A DNA stretch of 64,000 nt from Sphingomonas sp. IC-56. Lineage in GTDB: Bacteria; Pseudomonadota; Alphaproteobacteria; Sphingomonadales; Sphingomonadaceae. Where the stretch lies: the NCBI RefSeq assembly GCF_021043375.1, contig NZ_JAJNDV010000004.1:240014-304013 (forward strand), in the 5' to 3' direction. Shown here in pieces: positions 1 to 8,849 of the stretch; the stretch's first letter is position 1; each line of letters starts with the position of its first letter. A program made the translations under genes and the position numbers. A model generated the notes under the pieces. The model did not search any database and was not told the origin of the DNA. It saw nothing but the letters and a program-made list of their open reading frames with translations.

Positions 1-78
1 GACCACGGACTCCACCTGGTCGGAATCGATCGCCACGGTGCGTCCGGCGACATGGGCGATCAGATACAGGTTCGACAT
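1..78 (-). CDS. cheW: CheW-like chemotaxis coupling protein, N-terminal fragment (runs off window)
   Basis: Only the first 26 codons are present; the rest lies beyond position 1. The reverse strand from 78 reads Met-Ser-Asn-Leu-Tyr-Leu-Ile-Ala-His-Val-Ala-Gly-Arg, the opening beta strands of a CheW domain. Its ATG overlaps the cheA stop by one base (TGATG), so the two are probably translationally coupled. The CheW assignment rests on this short N-terminus plus position directly after cheA. It would be a cytoplasmic adaptor linking CheA to receptors. Confidence 0.7.
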   Translation of the reverse strand, partial: MSNLYLIAHVAGRTVAIDSDQVESVV

Positions 79-2405
79 CAGCGCAGCCCTCCGCCCGCCA
101 TGCGAGCCTCCAGCGCGCAAAGCAGCCCTGCGCGGTCATAGCGATAGACGCTGTCATCCCCGACGCCCGCGGCCGATCGGCGCCGGCGCAGCCGCACCAG
201 CGGCCCCTCGGCCACCTCGCGCGGCACATCGCCTTCGGCGGCCAGCACCACGGCAGGCACATCGCCCGGGTTCAGGCTGGTCACTACGCGATAGCCGGCG
301 GTTTCCAGCAACGGCCGCACGAACGATCGCATCCACCCGTCGCTGTCGCCGGCGATCAGGCAGAGCGGCGCCCCGCTCGCGTCGCCGGCACGGTCGGCAT
401 GCTCGTCAAACACCCACAGGATATCGAGCAACTCGATCTGCTCGCCATCGATCAGCGCGACCCCGGCAATCGGCCCCGGCTCGCGCGCGGGCACCAGTTC
501 CTCGGGCAGCAGGATGATGTCGATGGCCTCGTCGATCGCGTAGCTTACTTCGTTGTCGCCATCCTTCAGGCGCAGCACGCTCAGCTTGTCGCGGCCTTGA
601 ATCGATCCCTGTGCCGCCAGCGGCAGGATACGCCCATCGATCGTGACTCGGAACCGGCCTGCGGCGAAGCGCACTGCCGAACCTTCGACCTGCTCGACGC
701 GGTCGACCGCCTCCAGCGGCACCGCGCGCCGTACCCCGTCCAGGTCGCAGAACAGCAAGGCCGGCGTCCCCACCGGCTCCTGCGCGGGCGCCTCCTCGTC
801 GAACGCCTCGCTTGCATCGCGGCTGAAATCGAGCGCCGCGACCTGTGCCATGCCGGCGCAGTCCAGCATCAGCATCGGTAGCCCGCTGTCGGGCAGCGTC
901 TGCCCGGCATAAAGCCCGGTCGACATGACCGCGGGCGAAGCCGGCTTTACCACCAGCTCCTCATTGTCCAGCACCGTGTCGACCGCCAGCGCATAGCTGC
1001 CGTCGCTCACGCTCACGATCGCCAGCATCCCGCTTGCGACGCCCTCCTCGGAGCGTTCCACGCCCAGCAACGTGGACAGGTCGATCACCGGCATCCGCCG
1101 GTCGCGCACGGTGGCGACACGGGTGCCGCCCAGCGTGTCGATGCGGATCGCGTCGCTGCGTTCGGTCACGATTTCCTCGATCGCCTGGCGGGAGATCGCG
1201 AAACGCTGGCTGCCCACGCCCACCACAATCGCCGAAATGATCGACAGCGTCAGCGGCACGTGGATGGCGATGCGCAGCCCCTTGCCGGGCACGCTGTCCA
1301 GCTCGATCCGCCCGCCGATCTGCTCGATCGCCGCGCGCACCACGTCCATGCCGACGCCGCGCCCTGAAACTTCGCTGACCTCATCCTTGCTCGACAGCCC
1401 GGGCTCAAAGATCAGGCCAAGCTTGGCGCGGTCGGAAAGGCGGCGCAGCTGCTGCTCGTCGCGCCCGCTCGCCACAAGCTTGGCGATCAGCTTCTCGGTA
1501 TCGATGCCGCGCCCGTCATCGGCGATCTCGATGATGATCTGGTTGCCCGACTGGCGCGCGGCGACACTCAGCCGGCCATTCTCGCGCTTCCCAGCCGCGC
1601 GGCGCTTGTTCGGAGCCTCGATGCCATGGTCGATCGAATTGCGGATGATGTGCACCAGCGGATCGCGCATGACTTCGATCATCTCGCGATCAAGCTCGAC
1701 GTCCGATCCGTCGACATGCAGCGTCACCGACTTGCCCAGCCCCGCCGCCGTGTCGCGCACCATGCGCGGCAATGCGGAGAACAGCGCGTCGATCTTCTGC
1801 ATGCGGGTGCGCGTCACCGTGTCGCGCATTTCGCCCACCGTCATCGACAGCCGCTCCAGCGCCGCCTCGATCGCCGGATCGATGTCGCCCTGGCGCAGCC
1901 GCCGTGCGAGTTCGTTGCGCGCCAGCACCATGTCGGACATGCCCGACATCATCCGGTCGAGCAGATCGACGTTCAGCCGGACGCTGCGCGCCGCCGCCCG
2001 CGGGGCGGCCGGCCCGCTCGCCTGCGCCACTTCCTGCGTGCCCTCCGCAAGCGCCGCGATCAGCAATTCATCCCCGCTCGCGTCCAGGCTCGCCCCCGAT
2101 TCGATCGCCTCGACCAGCTCGCCAATGCGGTCCACCACCGCCAGCACGGAGTTCACCAGTGCCCGATCGGGCACCCGCTCGCCGACGCGCACCTGCGCCA
2201 GCACATCCTCTGCGGCATGGCTCAGCCGCCCCAGCCGCGGCAGGTCCAGAAAGCCGCAGCTTCCCTTCACCGTGTGTACGAAGCGGAAAATCGCATCGAG
2301 CCGAGCGCTGTCCTCGGGATGCGCCTCCCACGCGACGATCTCGCCCGACAACGCTTCCAGCGTTTCGCGCGTTTCGGCAATGAATTCCTGAAGCAGATCG
2401 TCCAT
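78..2405 (-). CDS. cheA: Chemotaxis histidine kinase CheA with two CheW-like domains and a degenerate receiver-like tail
   Basis: This is a 775-residue cytoplasmic kinase that phosphorylates chemotaxis response regulators. Domains in order: HPt (about 1-105, phospho-acceptor His44 in FVHTVKGSCG); a short linker with no room for a P2 CheY-binding domain; dimerisation helices; HATPase (N-box HIIRNSIDHGIE, G-boxes DDGRGID and GRGVGMDVV); a first CheW-like domain (about 405-525); a second CheW-like segment (about 546-670); and a C-terminal receiver-like fold (about 679-775) whose expected phospho-acceptor strand reads AVVLAAEGD, with no clear Asp. I chose ATG 2405 over a TTG at 2417. The stop overlaps the next cheW start. 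A CtrA-like box lies about 43 bp upstream. Confidence 0.95.
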   Translation of the reverse strand: MDDLLQEFIAETRETLEALSGEIVAWEAHPEDSARLDAIFRFVHTVKGSCGFLDLPRLGRLSHAAEDVLAQVRVGERVPDRALVNSVLAVVDRIGELVEAIESGASLDASGDELLIAALAEGTQEVAQASGPAAPRAAARSVRLNVDLLDRMMSGMSDMVLARNELARRLRQGDIDPAIEAALERLSMTVGEMRDTVTRTRMQKIDALFSALPRMVRDTAAGLGKSVTLHVDGSDVELDREMIEVMRDPLVHIIRNSIDHGIEAPNKRRAAGKRENGRLSVAARQSGNQIIIEIADDGRGIDTEKLIAKLVASGRDEQQLRRLSDRAKLGLIFEPGLSSKDEVSEVSGRGVGMDVVRAAIEQIGGRIELDSVPGKGLRIAIHVPLTLSIISAIVVGVGSQRFAISRQAIEEIVTERSDAIRIDTLGGTRVATVRDRRMPVIDLSTLLGVERSEEGVASGMLAIVSVSDGSYALAVDTVLDNEELVVKPASPAVMSTGLYAGQTLPDSGLPMLMLDCAGMAQVAALDFSRDASEAFDEEAPAQEPVGTPALLFCDLDGVRRAVPLEAVDRVEQVEGSAVRFAAGRFRVTIDGRILPLAAQGSIQGRDKLSVLRLKDGDNEVSYAIDEAIDIILLPEELVPAREPGPIAGVALIDGEQIELLDILWVFDEHADRAGDASGAPLCLIAGDSDGWMRSFVRPLLETAGYRVVTSLNPGDVPAVVLAAEGDVPREVAEGPLVRLRRRRSAAGVGDDSVYRYDRAGLLCALEARMAGGGLR

Positions 2406-2447
2406 GGGGCCCCGCAAATATGCGCCCGTGTCATGGGCGTTGGAGGG

Positions 2448-2462
2448 TTAATTCCACGTTAG
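2448..2462 (-). promoter_or_regulatory. CtrA-box-like motif upstream of cheA
   Basis: On the minus strand this reads CTAA-N7-TTAA followed by CC. That is one mismatch from the alphaproteobacterial CtrA consensus TTAA-N7-TTAA(C). It lies about 43 bp before the cheA ATG. CtrA commonly controls motility and chemotaxis genes in this class, and chpT, whose product passes phosphate to CtrA, is in the same cluster. This is a motif match only. Confidence 0.4.
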
Positions 2463-2469
2463 CCGGGCT

Positions 2470-5352
2470 TCAGCCCACCTGCCCGTAGCCGCCGCGCTCA
2501 TACCGCTCGGCAATCATGCCGGTCGCGCGCTCGGTCGCGGTGCGGGTATCGTTAGCCAGCTTCTTCACTTCGCTCGCCACCACGGCAAAACCGCGCCCGG
2601 CCTCCCCAGCCCGCGCCGCCTCGATGGTCGCGTTCAGCGCCAGCAGGTTGGTCTGCGCGGCGATGCTGCCGATCGTGGTCACGATCGTCTCCAGCTCTGC
2701 CATCGTCCCCTGCAACGCCTCGCGCCGCCCTTCCAGCTCTTGCTGGAGCTGCTCGCTCTCGGCCAGCCGGCTCTGGAGTTCCTCTTCCAGCTCCACCTGC
2801 GCGGTCACGTCGCTGGCGATCTTGACGATCTTGCACGGCCGTCCCTCGGCATCCAGGATCGGGCTGTAGGTCGCACGGATCCACACGTCGCGCCCGTCCG
2901 CGCCGATGCGGCGGAAGCGGCCGCTCTCGATCTCCCCGCGCGCCAGCCGCTGCCAGAACGCGCGATACCCATCGGACGAAACCACCTCTGGCGGGCACAA
3001 GATGGCGTGCTGCGCCCCGACAAGGTCTGCCCTTCGATAGCCGACCGCCGCCAGGAACTGATCGTTCACGGCCAGGATGCGCCCGAAAAGATCGAACTCC
3101 ACCACCGCCTGGCTGCGGCCGATGGCATGCACCTGCCCCTGCGCCTCAGCGCCGCGCTCGGTCGCCTCGGTGATGTCCATCGCGAACTCGACAATCCGGA
3201 CCGGCCTGCCGTCCGGATCCAGGATCGGATTGTAGGTCGCCTGCAACCACACATCACGCCCATCCCTGGACCGGCGTTTGTACACGCCGGCGTCGAACGC
3301 CCCCGTGCCCAGCTTCTCCCAGAAGCGCTGGTACCGCTCGGATGCCGCATCCTCGGGCGCGCAGAACAGCCGGTGGTGCCGCCCCACCACTTCGTCCAGC
3401 CGATACCCCATCGCGTCCAGGAAGTTCGCATTGGCGTGCAGCACCGTACCGTTCAGCGCGAACTCGATCACTGCCTGGCTGCGGTCCATCGCCACCGTCC
3501 GCGCCTCGAAATCGGCCTCGCGCAGCTTGGCCGCGGTCACGTCGGTGGCGAACTTCACCACCTTGAGCGGCCGCCCCTCGGGGTCGAGCACCGGCGTATA
3601 GGTCGCCTGCAACCACACGTCGCCGCCATCCCTGGTGCGCCGCTTGTACACGCCAGCGTCATGCGCTCCGCTCGACAGCTTGCGCCAGAACTCGGCATAG
3701 CCCGCGCTCTCTGCCTCCAGGGGCCCACAGAACAGCCGGTGATGCTGCCCCAGCACTTCGTCGCGGGTGAAGCCCATGATGGCCAGGAAATTGGCGTTGG
3801 CCTCCAGCACGGTGCCGTCCAGCGCGAACTCGATGGTCGCCTGGCTGCCGTCGACGGCGGTGGAGATCGCCTTCAGCTCGGCCGTGCGCATCCGGTCGGC
3901 GGTGACGTCGGTCGCCAACTGGGTGATGCGCACCGGCCGCCCGTCGGGGTCCAGCACGGGGCTATAGCTGGCCTGCAACCACAATTCGCGCCCGTCGCGC
4001 CCGATCCGCTTGTACACCCCGCTTGCGGGAAGCCCCTGGCGCAGCGTTGCCCACAGCGCACGAGGCGCATCCCCGCCGCGCTCCTCGGCGGCGCAGAACA
4101 TCGCCTCGTGCCGCCCGACCACATCCTCGCGCGCATAGCGCGTCAGGGTCAGGAAATTGTCATTGGCGTTCAGCACCACGCCGTCCAGGTCGAACTCGAC
4201 CACGGCCTGGCTCCGGTTGAGCGCAGCCAGCGTCGCATTCGCCTCCGCCTCGGCATGCTTCACCGCCGTCACGTCGGTGGCGATCTTCAGGATGCGCTCC
4301 AGCCGCCCGCTCGGCGCGAACACCGGATTATAGGTCGCGTTCAGCCACACGATCGTGCCGTCCGCCGTGACCCGGCGATAGGTGCCCGCTTCGACTCCGC
4401 CCTCGATCAGCCGGGCGCAGAACGCCGCATAGGAACCGCTCTCGGCTTCGTCGGCGCTACAGAAGATGCTGTGGTCCTGCCCGAAGAGCGTTTCGGCTGT
4501 ATGCCCCAGGGTCTCCAGAAAGCGGTCATTCGCCCACAAAACCCTGCCTTCCAGATCCAGCTCGGCGGCCAGGCTGGAGCGGACCACTGCGGCCCATGCC
4601 GAATCCGACGTGCTGCGATGCCGCTGCTCGCGCCGCATGCGCGCGCGGGCCGCCCATATGGCGATGCTCAGGATCGCCAGCGCCGCCAGCGTGGCTGACA
4701 GGGCCATGCCCGGCGCCTGGATCGCCAGCCCCGGCGTCCCGATCTCGGCGGATGGCACGACGCTGCTCGCCGCCACGCCGGTGAAGTGCAGCAACAGGAT
4801 GGCGGCTGTAAGCAGCGCCGCAGCCCCAACGGCCGACCGAGTGCTTCTGCGCGTCAAGGTCAGGCTCAGCGCAGGGATCACCGGCGCGATCGCAAACGCA
4901 ACCGACGCCAGCACGTAAGCGGGCGAAAACGCCAGCCACCCCTGGAACTGCACCGCCTTCATGCCCGTATAGTGCATCGCGGCGATGCCGATGCCGATCA
5001 TCGCCGCGCCCAGCGGCAGCGCCCAGCGTGCGCGCCGTTCGACCGCGACGTGGATACCCGCGGTGACCATCACGATCGACACGGCCAGCGACAGCAGCGT
5101 CAGCACCACCTGGTACCCGGTTGCGATGCCCGGATCGAAGCCCAGCATCGCTACGAAGTGCGTAGCCCAGATCCCCGTGCCCGTCGCCGCACCGGCTGCC
5201 AGTGTCGCAATGCGCCGGTCGCGTCCGGCCAACTGGGGCAGCTGGCGCAACAGCCACACCGCCGTCGCCGTCGACGCGATGCAGATCAGCCCGGCGAGAA
5301 GCACCAGGCGCAAATCATGCTGATCGCGCAAACAGGAATAGATCGCGAGCAC
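2470..5352 (-). CDS. MHYT sensor / five tandem PAS domains / short MCP signalling hairpin
   Basis: A 960-residue membrane receptor. Residues 1 to about 235 form a multi-pass MHYT sensor (motifs [11 protein letters not shown] and [11 protein letters not shown]), a family proposed to sense gases or redox through metal-binding His/Met. Five PAS repeats of about 122 residues follow (about 242-851). Repeats 2-5 share SQAxxEF starts, and repeats 2-4 also share VYKR and WLQA blocks, so they look like internal duplications. The last 109 residues are a coiled coil and the MCP hairpin tip ([20 protein letters not shown]), ending soon after the tip. There is no HAMP domain and the return helix is short. 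The start is GTG at 5352. It lies between chpT and cheA, so CheA/CheW is its likely partner. Ligand unknown. Confidence 0.9.
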   Translation of the reverse strand: MLAIYSCLRDQHDLRLVLLAGLICIASTATAVWLLRQLPQLAGRDRRIATLAAGAATGTGIWATHFVAMLGFDPGIATGYQVVLTLLSLAVSIVMVTAGIHVAVERRARWALPLGAAMIGIGIAAMHYTGMKAVQFQGWLAFSPAYVLASVAFAIAPVIPALSLTLTRRSTRSAVGAAALLTAAILLLHFTGVAASSVVPSAEIGTPGLAIQAPGMALSATLAALAILSIAIWAARARMRREQRHRSTSDSAWAAVVRSSLAAELDLEGRVLWANDRFLETLGHTAETLFGQDHSIFCSADEAESGSYAAFCARLIEGGVEAGTYRRVTADGTIVWLNATYNPVFAPSGRLERILKIATDVTAVKHAEAEANATLAALNRSQAVVEFDLDGVVLNANDNFLTLTRYAREDVVGRHEAMFCAAEERGGDAPRALWATLRQGLPASGVYKRIGRDGRELWLQASYSPVLDPDGRPVRITQLATDVTADRMRTAELKAISTAVDGSQATIEFALDGTVLEANANFLAIMGFTRDEVLGQHHRLFCGPLEAESAGYAEFWRKLSSGAHDAGVYKRRTRDGGDVWLQATYTPVLDPEGRPLKVVKFATDVTAAKLREADFEARTVAMDRSQAVIEFALNGTVLHANANFLDAMGYRLDEVVGRHHRLFCAPEDAASERYQRFWEKLGTGAFDAGVYKRRSRDGRDVWLQATYNPILDPDGRPVRIVEFAMDITEATERGAEAQGQVHAIGRSQAVVEFDLFGRILAVNDQFLAAVGYRRADLVGAQHAILCPPEVVSSDGYRAFWQRLARGEIESGRFRRIGADGRDVWIRATYSPILDAEGRPCKIVKIASDVTAQVELEEELQSRLAESEQLQQELEGRREALQGTMAELETIVTTIGSIAAQTNLLALNATIEAARAGEAGRGFAVVASEVKKLANDTRTATERATGMIAERYERGGYGQVG

Positions 5353-5477
5353 GCAGAGTCCTTCAAAATGGACCCGCAGGCTAGCCGGACAGGGTTAACG
5401 CGCCGTCACCCAAAGGCTCGGGACCGTCCGCATGTCGCGTTCGATATGACGTACAAATGCTTCCCCGATGATGGGGA

Positions 5478-6122
5478 TCAGGCGACGCTGAAGCTCGCGC
5501 CGAACAGCAGAACATCCGATTCCGGCGGGCTCACCTGCAGCACGCCGCCATTCTGCGTCGCCAGCGCGTGCGCCAGATAGGCCGCAGCCGCGCGCGGCGT
5601 GATCGGCAGGTCGGCACTGCCCCCTGCCAACGCACTGCGCAGCTCGGGATCGAGCACGATGCGCGGCCCATCGGCGCGCACCACGATCTCCATGTTTCCG
5701 TCGGAGATCTCAGCGCCGATGTCGAGCTGCCCACCGCGGATCAGCGCGTCGCCGCCGATCAGCGCCAGGTTCAACAGGACCTTGATCGCCTGTTTGGGCA
5801 GCACCGGGTCCTCGACCATCCAGCCGATCTTGACGCGGTGGTTGTCGCCGAACAGCCCCTCGATGGCCGCCTGCGCCTCGCGCGTGTCGACGGTTTCGCC
5901 AAAGCCGCCCGCGGCGCCGAACGCTAGGCGAAAGAATTTCAGCTTGTTGGCGGACGCCTTGGCGCTCTCGCTCAATAGTTCGAGCACCCTCGCCCGCATC
6001 TCCGGGTCATGCTCGTCCGCGAGCAGTTCCAACCCGTTGTTAAGCGCCCCGACCGGGCTCAGCAGGTCGTGGCACAGCCTTGAGCAAAGCAGGCTGGCGA
6101 AATCGGTTGCGCTGATGTTCAA
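5478..6122 (-). CDS. chpT: ChpT-like histidine phosphotransferase
   Basis: 214 residues from the chosen TTG. The phospho-accepting helix reads SRLCHDLLSPVGALNNGLE with the acceptor at His18, followed by a degenerate HATPase-like C-terminal fold, which is the ChpT arrangement. In Caulobacter, ChpT relays phosphate from CckA to CtrA and CpdR. TTG 6122 is preferred because a GGAG lies 9 bp upstream and the protein then begins just before the conserved helix; an in-frame TTG at 6182 would add 20 unconserved residues. It is transcribed towards the PAS receptor and cheA, tying cell-cycle phosphorelay and chemotaxis genes together. Start uncertain, family secure. Confidence 0.88.
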   Translation of the reverse strand: MNISATDFASLLCSRLCHDLLSPVGALNNGLELLADEHDPEMRARVLELLSESAKASANKLKFFRLAFGAAGGFGETVDTREAQAAIEGLFGDNHRVKIGWMVEDPVLPKQAIKVLLNLALIGGDALIRGGQLDIGAEISDGNMEIVVRADGPRIVLDPELRSALAGGSADLPITPRAAAAYLAHALATQNGGVLQVSPPESDVLLFGASFSVA

Positions 6123-6212
6123 AGGATTTCGGCTCCGGCTGTCCCCAGCGGCTTCTTTGGCCCAGCAAGGCCCAAGCTGCAAGCAGCGCGCACCGGGGAC
6201 GCCTTCGTCATG

Positions 6213-6362
6213 CTATAGCGCGCGACGGCCAGAGAAGAGCTGGATCAGCCCGACGATGATCGCCACGACCAACAGGATATGGATCAGGCCGCCGGCGACG
6301 TGGAACGCCAGGAAGCCGAGTGCCCAAAGCACGAGAAGGATAATCGCAAGAGTCCAAAGCAT
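6213..6362 (-). CDS. Small two-helix membrane protein, lmo0937/DUF5670-like
   Basis: A 49-residue hydrophobic protein with two membrane segments (LAIILLVLWALGFLAFHVAG and IHILLVVAIIVGLIQLFSG) and a short basic tail. Length and the LWTLAIILLVLWALGF opening match the lmo0937/DUF5670 family of unknown function. The ATG at 6362 follows a GGAGCG ribosome site. The frame happens to stay open upstream into the next gene, but that extension is not coding. Confidence 0.75.
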   Translation of the reverse strand: MLWTLAIILLVLWALGFLAFHVAGGLIHILLVVAIIVGLIQLFSGRRAL

Positions 6363-6439
6363 GGTAAGCGCTCCATGTGTGGAAGGGAGCAAGGCTAACG
6401 TGTTGCGGGCCCGGAACGTTCCGGCGGCGTTTGCCCGCT

Positions 6440-6844
6440 TCAGCCGATTTCCATCGCCACTTCCTCGAACCGCCCGTGCAATCCTGTCCCGCCCGCCCGC
6501 CACAGGCGGAAGCGGTCCCCAAGGATCAGCCACAGCTTGCCATCGGCCTGCGCCATCTCCGCATCGGTACGCGAAGGCGTCGGGTCTCCGCTCGGGTGCG
6601 AATGCCAATAACCGATCAGTCTGGGACCGCCTGCCCGCTCCGCCCGCAACGCGGCGAACAGGGCGGCGGGATCGATTTCGAAGCGCCGCTCGGGCTGGTC
6701 CGATACATTTCGCGTCGCCTGCCAGCCACTTACCTGTTCGGGGGTCCCGAACAGCAGCCCGCATCCTTCCTCAGGCGCAACGATCGCGGATTCCCGCCGG
6801 ATGGCCTCCAGTATCGCGCTTGAAATCCTACACGCCATTCCCAT
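6440..6844 (-). CDS. JAMM/MPN (Mov34-type) domain metalloprotein
   Basis: About 134 residues containing a complete JAMM zinc site: the upstream Glu in EEGCGLLFG and HSHPSGDPTPSRTD (His-x-His-Pro, Ser, Asp). Bacterial JAMM proteins are zinc peptidases acting on ubiquitin-like or sulfur-carrier proteins, or on cysteine-containing peptides. No sulfur carrier or E1-like gene is adjacent, so the substrate is unknown. Start at ATG 6844 or 6838; neither has a strong ribosome site. It is divergent from rluD with only about 12 bp between start codons, so its promoter must lie inside the start of rluD. Confidence 0.8.
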   Translation of the reverse strand: MGMACRISSAILEAIRRESAIVAPEEGCGLLFGTPEQVSGWQATRNVSDQPERRFEIDPAALFAALRAERAGGPRLIGYWHSHPSGDPTPSRTDAEMAQADGKLWLILGDRFRLWRAGGTGLHGRFEEVAMEIG

Positions 6845-6856
6845 CTTGTTAACACA

Positions 6857-7810
6857 ATGAACCGGGGGGTTTCCATCATCGAAGCGCGCATTTCGGAGGG
6901 CGCGCATGGCTGGCGGCTCGACCGTGCGCTTGCCGAGGCGGTGCCCGTCCTGTCGCGCGAACGGCTCAAGGTGCTGATCTCGTCAGGCGCGGTGACCGGG
7001 CCCGATGGCCTCGCCCGCGATCCCGCTCGCAAGGCGGCGGCCGGTACCGTTTTCAGCGTCGCAATACCCGATCCCGAGCCCGCGCATAACGAAGCGCAAG
7101 ACATTGCGCTGAACGTGGTGTTCGAGGACGAGCATCTGATCGTCATCGACAAGCAGGCCGGGCTGGTCGTCCATCCCGCCGCCGGCAACCTCGACGGCAC
7201 GCTGGTCAACGCCCTGCTCCACCACTGCGCCGGGCAGCTGTCCGGCATCGGCGGCGTAGCGCGGCCCGGCATCGTCCACCGCATCGACAAGGACACCTCG
7301 GGCCTGATGGTCGCGGCCAAGAACGACCGCACGCACGAAGGGCTGGCGCGCCAGTTCAAGGTTCACTCGATCGACCGGCGCTACAAGGCGATCGTGGCGG
7401 GGCGTCCATCGGCGTCGACCGGCACGGTTCACGCGAACCTGGCCCGCTCGTCCACCAACCGCAAGAAAATGGCGGTGGTTCCGGTGGGTCAAGGCAAGCA
7501 TGCGACCACGCATTGGCGGCAGCTTCAGCCGCTGCGCGAAGCGTCGCTGGTAGAGTGCCGGCTGGAAACCGGGCGAACGCATCAGGTGCGCGTGCACATG
7601 ACGTCGATCGGCCATCCGCTGCTCGGCGACCCGGTCTATGGCAGCAACCGGCCCGCCCATCGCGGACTGCTGGCAACGCTGGGTTTCCAGCGCCAGGCCT
7701 TGCACGCGGCGCATCTCGGGTTCATCCACCCGGTGAAAAGCCACGCTTTGGCGTTCGAAAGCGAAATGCCTGCTGACATGCAGGAACTGTTCAACAAACT
7801 CATCGTATGA
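6857..7810 (+). CDS. rluD: RluA/RluD-family 23S rRNA pseudouridine synthase
   Basis: 317 residues. An N-terminal S4 RNA-binding domain (about 15-75) precedes the pseudouridine synthase domain. The catalytic aspartate lies in GIVHRIDKDTSGLMV, with the later family motifs TGRTHQVRVHMTSIGHPLLGD. RluD modifies helix 69 of 23S rRNA; assignment as RluD rather than another RluA paralogue rests on length, the S4 domain and synteny next to rpoH. The ribosome site before ATG 6857 is weak. Confidence 0.88.
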   Translation: MNRGVSIIEARISEGAHGWRLDRALAEAVPVLSRERLKVLISSGAVTGPDGLARDPARKAAAGTVFSVAIPDPEPAHNEAQDIALNVVFEDEHLIVIDKQAGLVVHPAAGNLDGTLVNALLHHCAGQLSGIGGVARPGIVHRIDKDTSGLMVAAKNDRTHEGLARQFKVHSIDRRYKAIVAGRPSASTGTVHANLARSSTNRKKMAVVPVGQGKHATTHWRQLQPLREASLVECRLETGRTHQVRVHMTSIGHPLLGDPVYGSNRPAHRGLLATLGFQRQALHAAHLGFIHPVKSHALAFESEMPADMQELFNKLIV

Positions 7811-7865
7811 GTTTCTGGCTCACCGCTTGCAAAGCTGGTGGGCCATCTGAAGGGAGAATGTGATC

Positions 7866-8771
7866 ATGGCTAGCGGCAGCAACGTCCCAGCGACGATCCC
7901 CGCTCTCGGCGGTGAGGCGAGCCTCAATCGCTACCTGGCCGAGATCAAGAAATTTCCGATCCTGAGCCCTGAGAAGGAATATATGCTCGCCAAACGCTTC
8001 CAGGAGCATGGCGACACCGACGCGGCGGCTCAGCTGGTCACTTCGCACCTGCGTCTCGTGGCAAAGATCGCCATGGGCTATCGCGGCTATGGCCTGCCCG
8101 TGTCCGAGCTGATCTCGGAGGGCAATATCGGCCTGATGCAGGGCGTGAAGAAGTTTGAACCGGACCGAGGTTTCCGCCTCGCCACCTATGCGATGTGGTG
8201 GATCCGCGCCTCGATCCAGGAATTCATCCTGCGCAGCTGGTCGCTCGTGAAGATGGGCACCACGGCTGCACAGAAGAAGCTGTTCTTCAACCTGCGCCGC
8301 ATGAAGGCCAAGCTCGACGCGTTCGAGGATGGCGACCTGTCCCCCGAGCACCTCGCCAAGATCGCCACCGATCTGGGCGTGACCGAGGAAGAAGTCACCT
8401 CGATGAACCGCCGCATGGCGATGGGCGGCGACACGTCGCTCAACGTGCCCATGCGCGAGGATGGCGAGGGCCAGTGGCAGGATTGGTTGCAGGATGACAG
8501 CCAGCTTCAGGACGAGACCGTCGCCGAGGCGCAGGAGGCCGATGTCCGCCACACGATGCTCCAGGAAGCGTTCGGCGACCTGAATGAGCGTGAGCGGCAC
8601 ATCCTAACCGAGCGTCGCCTGACCGATGACCCCAAGACGTTGGAAGAGCTCAGCCAGGTCTATGGCGTTTCGCGCGAGCGCGTCCGTCAGATCGAGGTCC
8701 GTGCTTTCGAAAAGCTGCAAAAGGCGATGATGCGCTTGGCCGGCGAGAAGCGGCTCCTGGCCGCCCACTGA
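7866..8771 (+). CDS. rpoH: RNA polymerase heat-shock sigma factor RpoH (sigma-32)
   Basis: 301 residues. Region 2 contains LRLVAKIAMGYRGYGLPVSE and the RpoH-type AMWWIRASIQEFILRSWSLV; region 4 has VYGVSRERVRQIEVRAFEKL. The RpoH box region QKKLFFNLRR is present. It directs transcription of chaperone and protease genes, and lon in this window has a matching promoter. I use ATG 7866, preceded by GGGAG; a GTG two codons earlier is possible. It lies 55 bp after rluD and is followed by a hairpin terminator. Confidence 0.96.
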   Translation: MASGSNVPATIPALGGEASLNRYLAEIKKFPILSPEKEYMLAKRFQEHGDTDAAAQLVTSHLRLVAKIAMGYRGYGLPVSELISEGNIGLMQGVKKFEPDRGFRLATYAMWWIRASIQEFILRSWSLVKMGTTAAQKKLFFNLRRMKAKLDAFEDGDLSPEHLAKIATDLGVTEEEVTSMNRRMAMGGDTSLNVPMREDGEGQWQDWLQDDSQLQDETVAEAQEADVRHTMLQEAFGDLNERERHILTERRLTDDPKTLEELSQVYGVSRERVRQIEVRAFEKLQKAMMRLAGEKRLLAAH

Positions 8772-8815
8772 TCGCCTTCCCGACTGTGTTGGACAGGGTC
8801 CAGTAGCCTCAATAG

Positions 8816-8848
8816 AATGCCCTCGGTGTAAAAGCCGGGGGCATTTTT
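8816..8848 (+). terminator. Rho-independent terminator of rpoH
   Basis: A GC-rich stem (AATGCCC-TCGG paired with CCGG-GGGCATT, with a small bulge) and an 8-base loop, ending in a run of T. The last T is one base before the ATG of the next gene, so the hairpin occupies the place where that gene's ribosome site should be. Confidence 0.85.
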
Positions 8849-8849
8849 C

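Noticed and set aside
1072..2391. A long Ser-rich plus-strand frame opposite cheA
   Set aside because: Its composition (Ser/Arg/Ala/Thr) is the usual shadow of a GC-rich gene on the other strand.
3000..5000. Repeated DNA blocks of about 366 bp, considered as a possible tandem repeat element
   Set aside because: They correspond to the tandem PAS domains within one gene.
6213..6764. A 183-codon frame joining antisense JAMM-region sequence to the small membrane protein
   Set aside because: The membrane protein has its own ATG and ribosome site at 6362, and the upstream part overlaps the JAMM gene out of frame.
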